From Oscillospiraceae bacterium (GTDB taxonomy: Bacteria > Bacillota > Clostridia > Oscillospirales > Ruminococcaceae): 29,067 bases of DNA. Within the stretch, counting starts at the first letter, position 1; every line of letters starts with the position of its first letter. Location: contig JAHHUE010000012.1 of the NCBI GenBank assembly GCA_020024155.1, positions 1 through 29,067 on the forward strand, read 5' to 3'. Positions 15,615-22,968 of this stretch are shown piece after piece. Made by a program: the position numbers and the translations under genes. Below the pieces are notes generated by a model, which made no database searches, had not been told where the DNA came from, and saw only the letters and a program-made list of their open reading frames with translations.

Positions 15615-16506
15615 AGAAAATACCAGGAATTATCATAGCAAGTTTTAGTCCAAGAGAAAAAGAGCAAGCGTTTGCAATTAAAGCATATAATGTTGATTTT
15701 CCCTTTGAAATAGGCTCTTTGCTTACTTTATTAAACACAATAGCATAAAGTATAGTCTCAATTATAAATACTGCTATTTCCAATAAAATGTAGAATACAA
15801 TAAATCCCATACTTCCCATTTTGTAATTTATTATATTTAAAGCTGCATTTAAAAGTATCTGCGTTGCAATATTTATATAAACAATTGATAAAAGTAGTTT
15901 CCTTTCTCTGAATTTAAACAAAAGTGCAATTATAATTTCAAGTAAAATAGTGAGAATTATACGGCAGATAAGTGAAAATAATTCAGCTGAATAATCATAA
16001 TCTTTTTCTGCAACTATTAACGGTTTTGAAGAAGTTACAGACTGAATATCAATTCCGTCCATTTCAACTTTATAGTAACTGTCAAAAGCATATTGTTCAT
16101 ATATATCACTTACTATAAAAGTATTTGACTTTGGATAATATAAAAGAATTTTAAAAGTCTGTGGTGGATAGTATGTCCAATGTAATTCTTTGGTGTCAGA
16201 GCATTTCCAAAACCATTGAAGAAAATAAAAATTGTCGGTGTCTTTATACTCAACAAATGCTTTCCATATATTTTCTACATCTTCACCAAGTTCACTCAAT
16301 ATGACTTTATTATCTCCGTTAAAGGCACTGGCAGGTCCAGTAGAATCTTCTATTGACAATAAAGTGCCATAACAAATTTCATCACTCATATTTTCAAATG
16401 TAATGTTTACAGATGGCTTTGGGCCAATATCTGCATAAGTTGTGAATTGAAATAATGACATTGCCAAAACCAAACTTGTAATTATGGTAAATACACGCTT
16501 TTTCAT
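15613..16506 (-). CDS. Membrane protein with exported N-terminal domain, unknown function
   Basis: 297 residues, not assigned to a named family. A cleavable signal peptide (residues 1 to about 25, ending TTYADIGPKPS) leads into an extracytoplasmic domain of about 150 residues rich in Tyr, Trp and Asp. Four membrane segments follow (about 175-197, 204-227, 234-258 and 272-295). The DIGPKPSV start after the signal sequence recalls a group of uncharacterised clostridial membrane proteins. The ATG at 16506 follows AGGTAGGTG. It starts 14 nt after the DRTGG-fusion gene and may share its transcript. The C-terminus reaches into the aro terminator. No catalytic motif was seen. Confidence 0.8.
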   Translation of the reverse strand: MKKRVFTIITSLVLAMSLFQFTTYADIGPKPSVNITFENMSDEICYGTLLSIEDSTGPASAFNGDNKVILSELGEDVENIWKAFVEYKDTDNFYFLQWFWKCSDTKELHWTYYPPQTFKILLYYPKSNTFIVSDIYEQYAFDSYYKVEMDGIDIQSVTSSKPLIVAEKDYDYSAELFSLICRIILTILLEIIIALLFKFRERKLLLSIVYINIATQILLNAALNIINYKMGSMGFIVFYILLEIAVFIIETILYAIVFNKVSKEPISKGKSTLYALIANACSFSLGLKLAMIIPGIF

Positions 16507-16520
16507 AAAAACACCTACCT

Positions 16521-17177
16521 TTACATAAGATTATTTGAATGATTATAGAATTTTCCGCTTGCCTCAAATATGGGCATATCGGTGGAAAAAATAAAAATGC
16601 CTTCTTCTTTGGCTTTCTGTAAAGCTATATCGTTTATCTTGCTGTTCTGACAAAGAACAATACAACCTATATCGTTAAGACTGGCAACTGCAACTGAATT
16701 GATGTTTCCCATAACAGTAAACCACACACAATCTTCTTTTGCGTTTGCCATAACCCAGCTGAGTAAATCTCCACAAAAACCACCTGAAATTTCTCTGTCA
16801 GTTCCTATGGATAAACATTTTAAACTTAACAAGTCTTGTAATTCCGAGATTTTCATAATTGCCTCACTACATAAAATATTTATGGATTCATAAGAGTTTC
16901 TATAATTTTCTCCATTTTTTTGCATATTGACAACACATTTATCAACTGTGATATTTCTACGCACTACATCTTCTGCAAAACATTTACAAGTTGGACTGCC
17001 ACAAGAACCACAGTCAAGCCTAGGAAAAAATTTAAGTATTTCTTCAACCTCTGCATAAGCTTTAAATTTTTCAATTTGAGAGACTTCAAGCTCAAAAACA
17101 GGTACATACTCTAAATTTTTATCCCAAAACATATTTTTAGGGATAGTATTTTCAAGATGATTTAGAAAAACCGGCAT
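16521..17177 (-). CDS. HymC-type Fe-S domain remnant fused in frame to a DRTGG-domain protein
   Basis: 218 residues in one frame that look like two genes. Residues about 25-90 match the C-terminal Fe-S domain of clostridial HymC-like hydrogenase relatives: LDCGSCGSPTCKCFAEDVV with Cys56, Cys59, Cys64 and Cys81 in C-x2-C-x4-C-x16-C. The hydrogenase body that should precede it is absent. From Met108 the protein reads as a complete DRTGG-type domain of 111 residues (MKISELQDLL, then ISGGFCGDLLSWVMANA, then KAKEEGIFIFSTD), with its own GTGAGG site. So the intact gene may really be 16521-16856, with a hymC remnant reading into it. Such domains accompany hydrogenase operons in Clostridia and are thought to be regulatory. 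Confidence 0.65.
   Translation of the reverse strand: MPVFLNHLENTIPKNMFWDKNLEYVPVFELEVSQIEKFKAYAEVEEILKFFPRLDCGSCGSPTCKCFAEDVVRRNITVDKCVVNMQKNGENYRNSYESINILCSEAIMKISELQDLLSLKCLSIGTDREISGGFCGDLLSWVMANAKEDCVWFTVMGNINSVAVASLNDIGCIVLCQNSKINDIALQKAKEEGIFIFSTDMPIFEASGKFYNHSNNLM
16854..16867 (-). promoter_or_regulatory. Internal ribosome binding site and start of the DRTGG gene
   Basis: Minus strand GTGAGGC, then AATT, then ATG at 16856. This is a well-placed start within the longer fused frame, and the protein beginning here (MKISELQDLL) has a natural family start. Confidence 0.55.
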
Positions 17178-17184
17178 AAGCCTT

Positions 17185-17247
17185 TTAAGCTTTAATTGTG
17201 CTATGTAAGGGGTTTACAGGGAAATCATAAGCAAATTTAATAGTATC
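17185..17247 (-). pseudogene. Possible scrap of a histidine-kinase-like ATPase gene
   Basis: Between the DRTGG pseudogene and the HymC fragment the minus strand reads DTIKFAYDFPVN, then loses any match and stops at 17185. This recalls the N-terminus of the small HATPase proteins that follow the first DRTGG gene in clostridial hydrogenase clusters. There is no start codon. It is a very short match and may be chance. Confidence 0.2.
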
Positions 17248-17252
17248 TGATT

Positions 17253-17583
17253 TTAGTTATTTCTCAAACCGTTTTTATAAAGTATTACACAACAAGTAAA
17301 CATAGCTTTATCTGATATAAGAATACATATTCCGTTTTTCTTTGTGAGTTTTATTGATAGTTCATCAGGCTTTTTGCCTCTTACATACACAACACAACGC
17401 ATATTCATCATATCTGCTGTTCGTATAACTTATGGGTGTAAGCAAAATTGCTTGGTCTTTTACATAGGCAAGAACATCACTTGTCATATCACTGCTTCAA
17501 GCAGAAATAACTTCTTGTTCAAGGTCAATATCAGGGGTAATAATATCATCATTCAAAAGTTGGGCAATATCTTTAATTTTCAT
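17253..17583 (-). pseudogene. DRTGG-domain protein pseudogene (nonsense plus frameshift)
   Basis: The ATG at 17583 with AAAGGAG upstream reads MKIKDIAQLLNDDIITPDID, as in DRTGG-domain genes of clostridial hydrogenase clusters. Codon 29 is TGA (17497-17499) where the family has Cys in SACGSD. The frame then continues SSDMTSDVLAYVKDQAILLT. After that about 11 nt are missing, and the match resumes in the +1 frame: IRTADMMNMRCVVYVRGKKP and later SDKAMFTCCVILYKNGL, to a stop at 17253-17255. Two independent lesions make it a clear pseudogene. Promoter and ribosome site remain intact, so decay may be recent. It lies divergent to the hydrogenase operon. Confidence 0.8.
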
Positions 17584-17631
17584 TTTTTTTGCTCCTTTGA
17601 ATTTATTTGTAATTCGCCTTTATATATGTTC

Positions 17632-17660
17632 ATTATATGCCATATTATATGCGTAAGCAA
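17632..17660 (-). promoter_or_regulatory. Promoter of the decayed DRTGG cluster
   Basis: Minus strand: -35 TTGCTT (17655-17660), 17-nt spacer, -10 TATAAT (17632-17637), about 50 nt before the pseudogene ATG. It could still drive the DRTGG fusion gene and the membrane protein downstream. Confidence 0.6.
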
Positions 17661-17774
17661 TAGGTTTGCACTTATACAAAATAAACAATATTTATTTTAT
17701 ATAGGTATTTTTGCTTTTAAAAATTAGTGTAATATTTTATATATATTTTTTGTATAAAAGTTTTCAAGAAAATA

Positions 17775-17803
17775 TGGAAATTTTAGTTAAATATTGTTAT
17801 AAT
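17775..17803 (+). promoter_or_regulatory. Possible hydrogenase operon promoter
   Basis: Plus strand: consensus -10 TATAAT (17798-17803) with a weak -35 TGGAAA (17775-17780) 17 nt upstream. The leader would be about 115 nt. Confidence 0.4.
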
Positions 17804-17826
17804 TAAATAAAAATAGAGTGTTTTAA

Positions 17827-17844
17827 GTGTCATTTTTTTAACAA
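17827..17844 (+). promoter_or_regulatory. Possible Rex operator before the hydrogenase operon
   Basis: The 18-mer GTGTCATTTTTTTAACAA matches the clostridial Rex consensus TTGTTAA-N4-TTAACAA at 11 of 14 fixed positions, with a perfect right half. It lies about 17-35 nt past the predicted start, where a repressor would block transcription. Rex senses NADH/NAD+, which would suit an NADH-linked hydrogenase. The left half also forms a 7-bp inverted repeat (GTGTCAT / ATGACAC) with 17891-17897. Confidence 0.35.
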
Positions 17845-17928
17845 TATTTACAATTGTGATTAGATTAGGATATGGGCACATATTGATTATATGACACAAA
17901 ACAGGGATAAAATACAGGAGGAAACCAA

Positions 17929-18429
17929 ATGAAACGCATTTCAAAATTGCCTTTTAAAGGTACAGCAAAGCAAGAACAAGAACTGAAAAGCTGGCTTGCT
18001 GAAAACGGAAAAAAACCTGGTGCTGCAATGCCTGCATTACAAAAAGCACAGGAAATTTACGGATATTTGCCAATAGAAGTGCAGAGAATGGTTGCAGAAG
18101 GTGTTGGCAAACCATTGGAAGAGATTTATGGTATATCAACATTTTATGCGCAATTTTCTCTTACACCAAAGGGCAGATACAAAATTTCTGTCTGTCTTGG
18201 TACAGCCTGCTATGTTAAAGGCTCTGGAAAAATTCTTGAAAAACTGGAAAACAAGCTAGGTATTAAAAACGGAGAATGTACCCAAGACGGAGAATTTAGC
18301 CTAGACGCCACAAGATGTATCGGTGCTTGTGGTCTTGCACCAGTTTTTACAGTAAATGACGATGTTTATGGAAGAATAAAAGATGATGGCAGTGAGCTTG
18401 ATGATATTTTAGCAAGATACAGAGGATAG
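17929..18429 (+). CDS. hydC: NADH-linked [FeFe] hydrogenase subunit HydC (NuoE-like)
   Basis: 166 residues. An N-terminal helical domain (PALQKAQEIYGYLPIEVQRM) precedes a thioredoxin-fold [2Fe-2S] domain with Cys89, Cys94, Cys130 and Cys134 (CLGTACYVKG and TRCIGACGLAP), the NuoE pattern. In trimeric HydABC enzymes this subunit completes the electron-transfer chain to HydB. The ATG at 17929 has AGGAGG upstream. It is the first gene of a five-gene operon, ending 3 nt before the ATPase gene. Confidence 0.93.
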   Translation: MKRISKLPFKGTAKQEQELKSWLAENGKKPGAAMPALQKAQEIYGYLPIEVQRMVAEGVGKPLEEIYGISTFYAQFSLTPKGRYKISVCLGTACYVKGSGKILEKLENKLGIKNGECTQDGEFSLDATRCIGACGLAPVFTVNDDVYGRIKDDGSELDDILARYRG

Positions 18430-18432
18430 ATT

Positions 18433-18981
18433 ATGAGGGAATTATCGTTAAATATTCTGGATATTGCTCAAAATTCAATTGTTGCAAAAGCAACTTTAAT
18501 TGAAATTGAAGTAGATGTTGATAAAAGAGAATTTATTACTATAACTATTAAAGATAATGGAGTTGGAATGGATAAGGAAACATTAGAAAATGTTACAGAC
18601 CCATTTTTTACATCAAGAAAAACAAGAAAAATTGGGTTGGGTGTTCCTTTATTCAAACAACTTGCAGAAATAACAGGTGGAATATTTGATATAAAATCAG
18701 AAGTTGGAAAAGGCACAACTGTAAAAGCAGTATTTGATACAACAAACATAGACTATACTCCACTGGGCGATGTGTGGGATACAGTGGCACTTTTAATTCA
18801 AATGAACGAAAATATAGATTTTGTATATACTGTCAAAAAAGACGGAAAGCAGTTTGTGTGCGATACAAGACAGCTTAAAGAAGTTATGGACGGTATGCCT
18901 TTGACAGATATTTCAGTTGTACAGTTTATAAAAGAATACATAAAAGAAAATCAAACAGAAATATTGAAAAGGAGTTATTGA
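18433..18981 (+). CDS. Histidine-kinase-like ATPase in the hydrogenase operon
   Basis: 182 residues. A GHKL ATPase domain without a phospho-acceptor histidine domain or membrane segment: N-box around Asn14 (LDIAQNSI), DNGVGMD (41-47), GLGVPLF (68-74) and VGKGT (91-95). A C-terminal part of about 75 residues has no motif I know. Proteins like this sit between hydC and hydB in many clostridial hydrogenase operons. A role in regulation or assembly is suspected from this position, not shown. Spacing is tight: 3 nt after hydC, and 3 nt before the next gene. It is not a full sensor kinase. Confidence 0.85.
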   Translation: MRELSLNILDIAQNSIVAKATLIEIEVDVDKREFITITIKDNGVGMDKETLENVTDPFFTSRKTRKIGLGVPLFKQLAEITGGIFDIKSEVGKGTTVKAVFDTTNIDYTPLGDVWDTVALLIQMNENIDFVYTVKKDGKQFVCDTRQLKEVMDGMPLTDISVVQFIKEYIKENQTEILKRSY

Positions 18982-18984
18982 GCT

Positions 18985-19353
18985 ATGAAAAGTTTGCAGG
19001 AATTACAAGCTATTCGCGATAAAATGAAAGCAACAGTTAATACAAGAGATAATCAGAATTGCAATATGCGTATAGTTGTTGGTATGGCAACTTGTGGTAT
19101 TGCAGCAGGAGCAAGACCTGTTCTCAATAAATTTAACGAAGAGATTTTAAAAAGAGATATTCAAGGTGTAATGGTTTCCCAAACAGGTTGTATAGGTGTA
19201 TGTCAGTATGAGCCTATTGCAGAGATTTATGATGGAGATAAAAAAACAACATATGTTAAGCTTACACCTGAAAAAGTTGAAAGAATAGTAGCAGAACACA
19301 TAATAGGAAAAACACCGGTTACAGAATTTGAAATTGGTGAAGTTAAAGAATAA
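18985..19353 (+). CDS. Single-domain thioredoxin-fold 2Fe-2S-type protein
   Basis: 122 residues. VVGMATCGIAAGARPVLN and SQTGCIGVCQYEPIAEI give Cys37, Cys69 and Cys73; the only other cysteine is Cys26. NuoE-type clusters use C-x4-C and C-x3-C, so the first pair is incomplete here, and a bound cluster would need Cys26 or a non-Cys ligand. It probably serves as a small electron carrier or structural partner between HydC and HydB. The GGAG site lies at the very end of the ATPase gene, suggesting coupled translation. Confidence 0.85.
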   Translation: MKSLQELQAIRDKMKATVNTRDNQNCNMRIVVGMATCGIAAGARPVLNKFNEEILKRDIQGVMVSQTGCIGVCQYEPIAEIYDGDKKTTYVKLTPEKVERIVAEHIIGKTPVTEFEIGEVKE

Positions 19354-19367
19354 TGGAGGTATATTAA

Positions 19368-21155
19368 ATGTTCAGAAGTCACATTATGGTTTGTGGCGGT
19401 ACAGGGTGTACCTCATCAAACTCAGAAAAAATAATTGAAGCATTTAACAGAGAACTTGCAGAAAATGGACTTAATGAAGAAGTTAAAGTTATAAAAACAG
19501 GGTGTTTTGGGCTTTGTGCCTTAGGTCCAATTGTTGTTGTATATCCAGAGGCAACTTTTTATAGTATGGTTAAGCCGGAAGACGTTAAGGAAATTGTTGA
19601 AGAGCATTTGCTTAAAGGGCGTGTTGTAAAAAGATTACTTTATGATGAAACATCTCAAAATGATACTGTAACAAGCTTGAACGATACAGAGTTTTATAAA
19701 CATCAAATGCGTATAGCGCTTAAAAACTGTGGCAGAATTGACCCTAATAATATTGACGAATACATAGGTTATAACGGTTATGAGGCACTGGGCAAGGTTC
19801 TTACTGAAATGACACCGGAGCAGGTTATACAAATTGTTCTTGATTCCGGTTTGCGTGGCCGTGGTGGCGGTGGTTTTCCAACGGGAAGAAAATGGTCACT
19901 TGCTGCAATGAATGACGCAGACCAAAAATATGTTTGCTGTAATGCTGACGAAGGTGACCCTGGTGCTTTTATGGATAGAAGCATTCTTGAAGGTGACCCT
20001 CACTCAGTAATTGAGGCTATGGCAATAGCAGGCTATGCAATTGGAGCAACAAAAGGCTATGTATATATTCGTGCAGAATATCCGATAGCAGTTCAAAGAT
20101 TGCAAAAAGCTATTGATGATGCAAGAGAGTACGAACTTCTTGGAAAAAATATTTTTGATTCAGGCTTTGATTTTGACATAGATATAAAACTTGGTGCAGG
20201 TGCATTTGTTTGTGGCGAAGAAACTGCGCTTATGAACTCAATAGAAGGTAATCGAGGTGAACCAAGACCTCGTCCACCGTTTCCGGCACAAAAAGGTTTG
20301 TTTGGTAAACCGACAATTTTAAATAATGTTGAAACTTATGCAAACATACCACAGATAATTTTAAAAGGTCCAAAATGGTTTTCATCAATTGGTACAGAAA
20401 AATCAAAAGGTACAAAAGTATTTGCACTTGGCGGAAAGATAAAACATACAGGTCTTGTTGAAATTCCAATGGGTACAACATTAAGAACAGTTATTGAAGA
20501 TATTGGCGGAGGTATTCCAAACGGTAAACAATTTAAAGCAGCCCAAACCGGCGGTCCTTCCGGTGGATGTATACCGGCAAGTCTTATAGATACACCGATA
20601 GATTATGATAATCTTATAGCTATTGGCTCTATGATGGGTTCAGGGGGGCTTATCATTATGGACGAGGACACTTGTATGGTTGACATTGCAAAATTCTTCC
20701 TTGAATTTACTGTTGAAGAATCTTGTGGCAAATGTACACCATGTCGTGTTGGCACAAAGAGATTGCTTGAACTGCTTAACAAAATAACAAGTGGCAATGG
20801 CACAATTGAAGACCTTGAAAAAATAGAAATATTGTCTAAGTTCATTAAAGAAAACAGTCAGTGTGGTCTGGGGCAAACTGCACCAAACCCAGTATTATCA
20901 ACTCTTAGATATTTCCGTAATGAATATGTTGCACATATTGTCGATAAAAAATGTCCTGCCGGTGTATGTAAAAATTTGTTACAATACAGGATTGTTGAGG
21001 ATAAATGCAGAGGTTGTACATTATGTAAGCGTCTATGTCCAGCCAGTGCTATCAGTGGTGAAGTTAGAAATCCACATTTTATTGATACATCTAAATGTGT
21101 TAAATGCGGTGCTTGTTTTGCAGGCTGTAAATTTGGCGCTATTGTTAAAGAGTAG
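19368..21155 (+). CDS. hydB: NADH-linked [FeFe] hydrogenase subunit HydB (NuoF-like)
   Basis: 595 residues, normal for HydB. Domains in order: thioredoxin-fold [2Fe-2S] with Cys9, Cys14, Cys46 and Cys50; the NuoF core with the FMN/NAD loop GLRGRGGGGFPTGRKW (from 161) and CNADEGDPGAFMDR; the [4Fe-4S] motif ESCGKCTPCRVG, with a fourth Cys in SQCGLGQ; and a C-terminal two-cluster ferredoxin domain (CRGCTLCKRLCPASAI and CVKCGACFAGCKFGAI). It holds the NADH and FMN site, and in bifurcating enzymes it couples NADH and ferredoxin to H2. The ATG at 19368 follows GGAGG. It is 15 nt before hydA. Confidence 0.95.
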   Translation: MFRSHIMVCGGTGCTSSNSEKIIEAFNRELAENGLNEEVKVIKTGCFGLCALGPIVVVYPEATFYSMVKPEDVKEIVEEHLLKGRVVKRLLYDETSQNDTVTSLNDTEFYKHQMRIALKNCGRIDPNNIDEYIGYNGYEALGKVLTEMTPEQVIQIVLDSGLRGRGGGGFPTGRKWSLAAMNDADQKYVCCNADEGDPGAFMDRSILEGDPHSVIEAMAIAGYAIGATKGYVYIRAEYPIAVQRLQKAIDDAREYELLGKNIFDSGFDFDIDIKLGAGAFVCGEETALMNSIEGNRGEPRPRPPFPAQKGLFGKPTILNNVETYANIPQIILKGPKWFSSIGTEKSKGTKVFALGGKIKHTGLVEIPMGTTLRTVIEDIGGGIPNGKQFKAAQTGGPSGGCIPASLIDTPIDYDNLIAIGSMMGSGGLIIMDEDTCMVDIAKFFLEFTVEESCGKCTPCRVGTKRLLELLNKITSGNGTIEDLEKIEILSKFIKENSQCGLGQTAPNPVLSTLRYFRNEYVAHIVDKKCPAGVCKNLLQYRIVEDKCRGCTLCKRLCPASAISGEVRNPHFIDTSKCVKCGACFAGCKFGAIVKE

Positions 21156-21170
21156 GAGGGGCACAAAAGT

Positions 21171-22922
21171 ATGAGTTTAGTTAATATTAAAATAAACGGT
21201 TTGCCTTGCCAAACAGAAGAAGGCACAACAGTGCTTCAAGCTGCAAGACAGCTTGGAATTGAAATTCCTACATTGTGCTATCTTAAAGATATAAACGAAA
21301 TAGGTGCTTGCCGTATTTGTGTTGTAGAGGTTGTTGGACAGAAAAATCTTGCTCCGGCTTGTGTTACACCGGTTTGTGAAGGGATGGAGATTTTAACAAA
21401 CAGCAAGAGAGTTTTTGAGGCAAGAAAACAAAATCTTGAACTTATTCTTTCAACACACAATAAAAGTTGTCTTACTTGTGTACGCAGCGGAAATTGTGAA
21501 TTGCAGAAAATGTGTAAGGATTTTAAAGTTGAAAACGGAAATCTTTATGAAGGCGAAAAAATTCAATGGAAAATTGATGACAGTGCAATTCATATGATAA
21601 GAGATAATAACAAATGTCTTCTTTGTCGCAGATGTGTTGCAGTATGTAACAAAGTGCAGGCAATAGGCTGTATAGGTGCAAATGAGCGTGGGTTTGAAAC
21701 ACATATAGGCTGTGCTTATGAGCAAACACTTGGAGATTCCAGCTGTATTTCTTGTGGACAATGTATTGTAGTCTGTCCAACTGGCGCAATAGTGGAAAAA
21801 GATAATACACAGGAAATATGGGATGCATTGGATAACCCAAACAAATTTGTTGTTGTTCAGACAGCTCCATCTATTCGTGTAACTCTTGGTGAAGCATTTA
21901 ATATGCCTATCGGTACAAATGTTGAAGGAAAAATGGTTGCAGCACTTAGAAGAATTGGCTTTAACAAGGTATTTGATACTGACTTTGCAGCTGACCTTAC
22001 AATAATGGAGGAGGCAACAGAGTTTGTACATAGAGTTCAAGGAGGAGGTCCACTTCCACTTATAACATCTTGTTCACCTGGTTGGATAAAATACTGTGAA
22101 AGTTTCTACCCAGAGTTTATACCAAATCTTTCAAGCTGCAAGAGCCCCCAGCAGATGTTTGGTGCGATAACAAAAACATATTATGCAGAAAAAATGGGGA
22201 TAGACCCAAAAGATATTTTTGTTGTTGGTGTTATGCCATGTACAGCTAAAAAGTTTGAAGTTGGTCGTGCTGACCAATGTGCAGCAGGAGAGAATATTCC
22301 TGATGTGGATGTTTCTATTACAACAAGAGAGCTTGCAAGAATGATAGAAAGAGCAGGTCTGGATTTTTGTAATCTTCCAGATGAAGATTTTGATTCTCCA
22401 CTTGGATTATCAACAGGAGCAGGCACTATCTTTGGTGTAACCGGTGGCGTTATGGAGGCAGCTTTAAGAACTGCAACTGAATGGGTTACAGGCAAAGAAC
22501 TTGAAAAAGTTGAGTTTGAAGAAGTTAGAGGTCTTCAAGGCGTAAAAACTGCATCATATAAAGTTGGAGATTTAAACATTAAAGTTGCAGTTGCATCAGG
22601 ACTTAAAAATGCAAAAGAAGTTCTTGAAAGGGTTAAATCAGGCAAAGAAGATTATCAGTTTATAGAGATTATGGGTTGCCCTGGTGGTTGTATAAATGGT
22701 GGTGGACAGCCAATTCAACCGGCAAGTGTAAGAAATTTTGTAAATATTACAGAAAAACGAGCAAAGGCTCTCTATAATGATGACGAAAAAGATGTTATAA
22801 GAAAGAGCCATAAAAACCCTGATATTATAAAATTATATGAAGAATATCTGGGTCAGCCTGGCAGTGAAAAAGCACATCATATTTTGCATACAAGTTATGT
22901 GGAAAGACCTATAAGATATTAA
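21171..22922 (+). CDS. hydA: NADH-linked [FeFe] hydrogenase catalytic subunit HydA
   Basis: 583 residues, the length of group A3-type enzymes. N-terminal [2Fe-2S] (Cys36, Cys47, Cys50, Cys64); His-Cys3 [4Fe-4S] (His96, Cys100, Cys103, Cys109); two [4Fe-4S] clusters (CLLCRRCVAVCN and CISCGQCIVVCPTGAI); then the H-cluster motifs TSCSPGW (299-305), MPCTAKKFE (355-363) and EIMGCPGGCINGGGQP (499-514), all intact. It reduces protons or oxidises H2, and with HydB and HydC probably uses NADH and ferredoxin together. The maturases HydE, HydF and HydG are not in the window. It is the last gene of the operon, followed by a terminator. Confidence 0.97.
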   Translation: MSLVNIKINGLPCQTEEGTTVLQAARQLGIEIPTLCYLKDINEIGACRICVVEVVGQKNLAPACVTPVCEGMEILTNSKRVFEARKQNLELILSTHNKSCLTCVRSGNCELQKMCKDFKVENGNLYEGEKIQWKIDDSAIHMIRDNNKCLLCRRCVAVCNKVQAIGCIGANERGFETHIGCAYEQTLGDSSCISCGQCIVVCPTGAIVEKDNTQEIWDALDNPNKFVVVQTAPSIRVTLGEAFNMPIGTNVEGKMVAALRRIGFNKVFDTDFAADLTIMEEATEFVHRVQGGGPLPLITSCSPGWIKYCESFYPEFIPNLSSCKSPQQMFGAITKTYYAEKMGIDPKDIFVVGVMPCTAKKFEVGRADQCAAGENIPDVDVSITTRELARMIERAGLDFCNLPDEDFDSPLGLSTGAGTIFGVTGGVMEAALRTATEWVTGKELEKVEFEEVRGLQGVKTASYKVGDLNIKVAVASGLKNAKEVLERVKSGKEDYQFIEIMGCPGGCINGGGQPIQPASVRNFVNITEKRAKALYNDDEKDVIRKSHKNPDIIKLYEEYLGQPGSEKAHHILHTSYVERPIRY

Positions 22923-22930
22923 GGCAAATA

Positions 22931-22961
22931 AAAAAGCGAAGGCTAAAAACCTTCGCTTTTT
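22931..22961 (+). terminator. Bidirectional terminator after hydA
   Basis: Perfect 12-bp AAAAAGCGAAGG / CCTTCGCTTTTT stem with a 7-nt loop, between convergent genes. Confidence 0.9.
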
Positions 22962-22968
22962 GTTTTTA

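Noticed and set aside
17497..17499. TGA at a conserved Cys codon of the DRTGG gene, as possible selenocysteine
   Set aside because: A separate 11-nt deletion about 70 nt downstream breaks the frame, so the gene is dead whatever the TGA means, and no selenocysteine insertion hairpin was evident just after it.
17344..17727. Plus-strand frame of 127 codons before the hydrogenase operon
   Set aside because: It is antisense to the DRTGG pseudogene and its promoter, with no ribosome site and no recognisable product.
17881..17897. FNR-like site (TTGAT half) before the hydrogenase operon
   Set aside because: Only one half-site is present; the second half does not match.
21450..22040. Long minus-strand frame opposite hydA (196 codons)
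   Set aside because: It lies wholly within hydA, has biased composition rich in Cys, Tyr and Phe, and lacks a ribosome site. The same holds for other antisense frames in rplM, gltX, hydB and the SDR gene.
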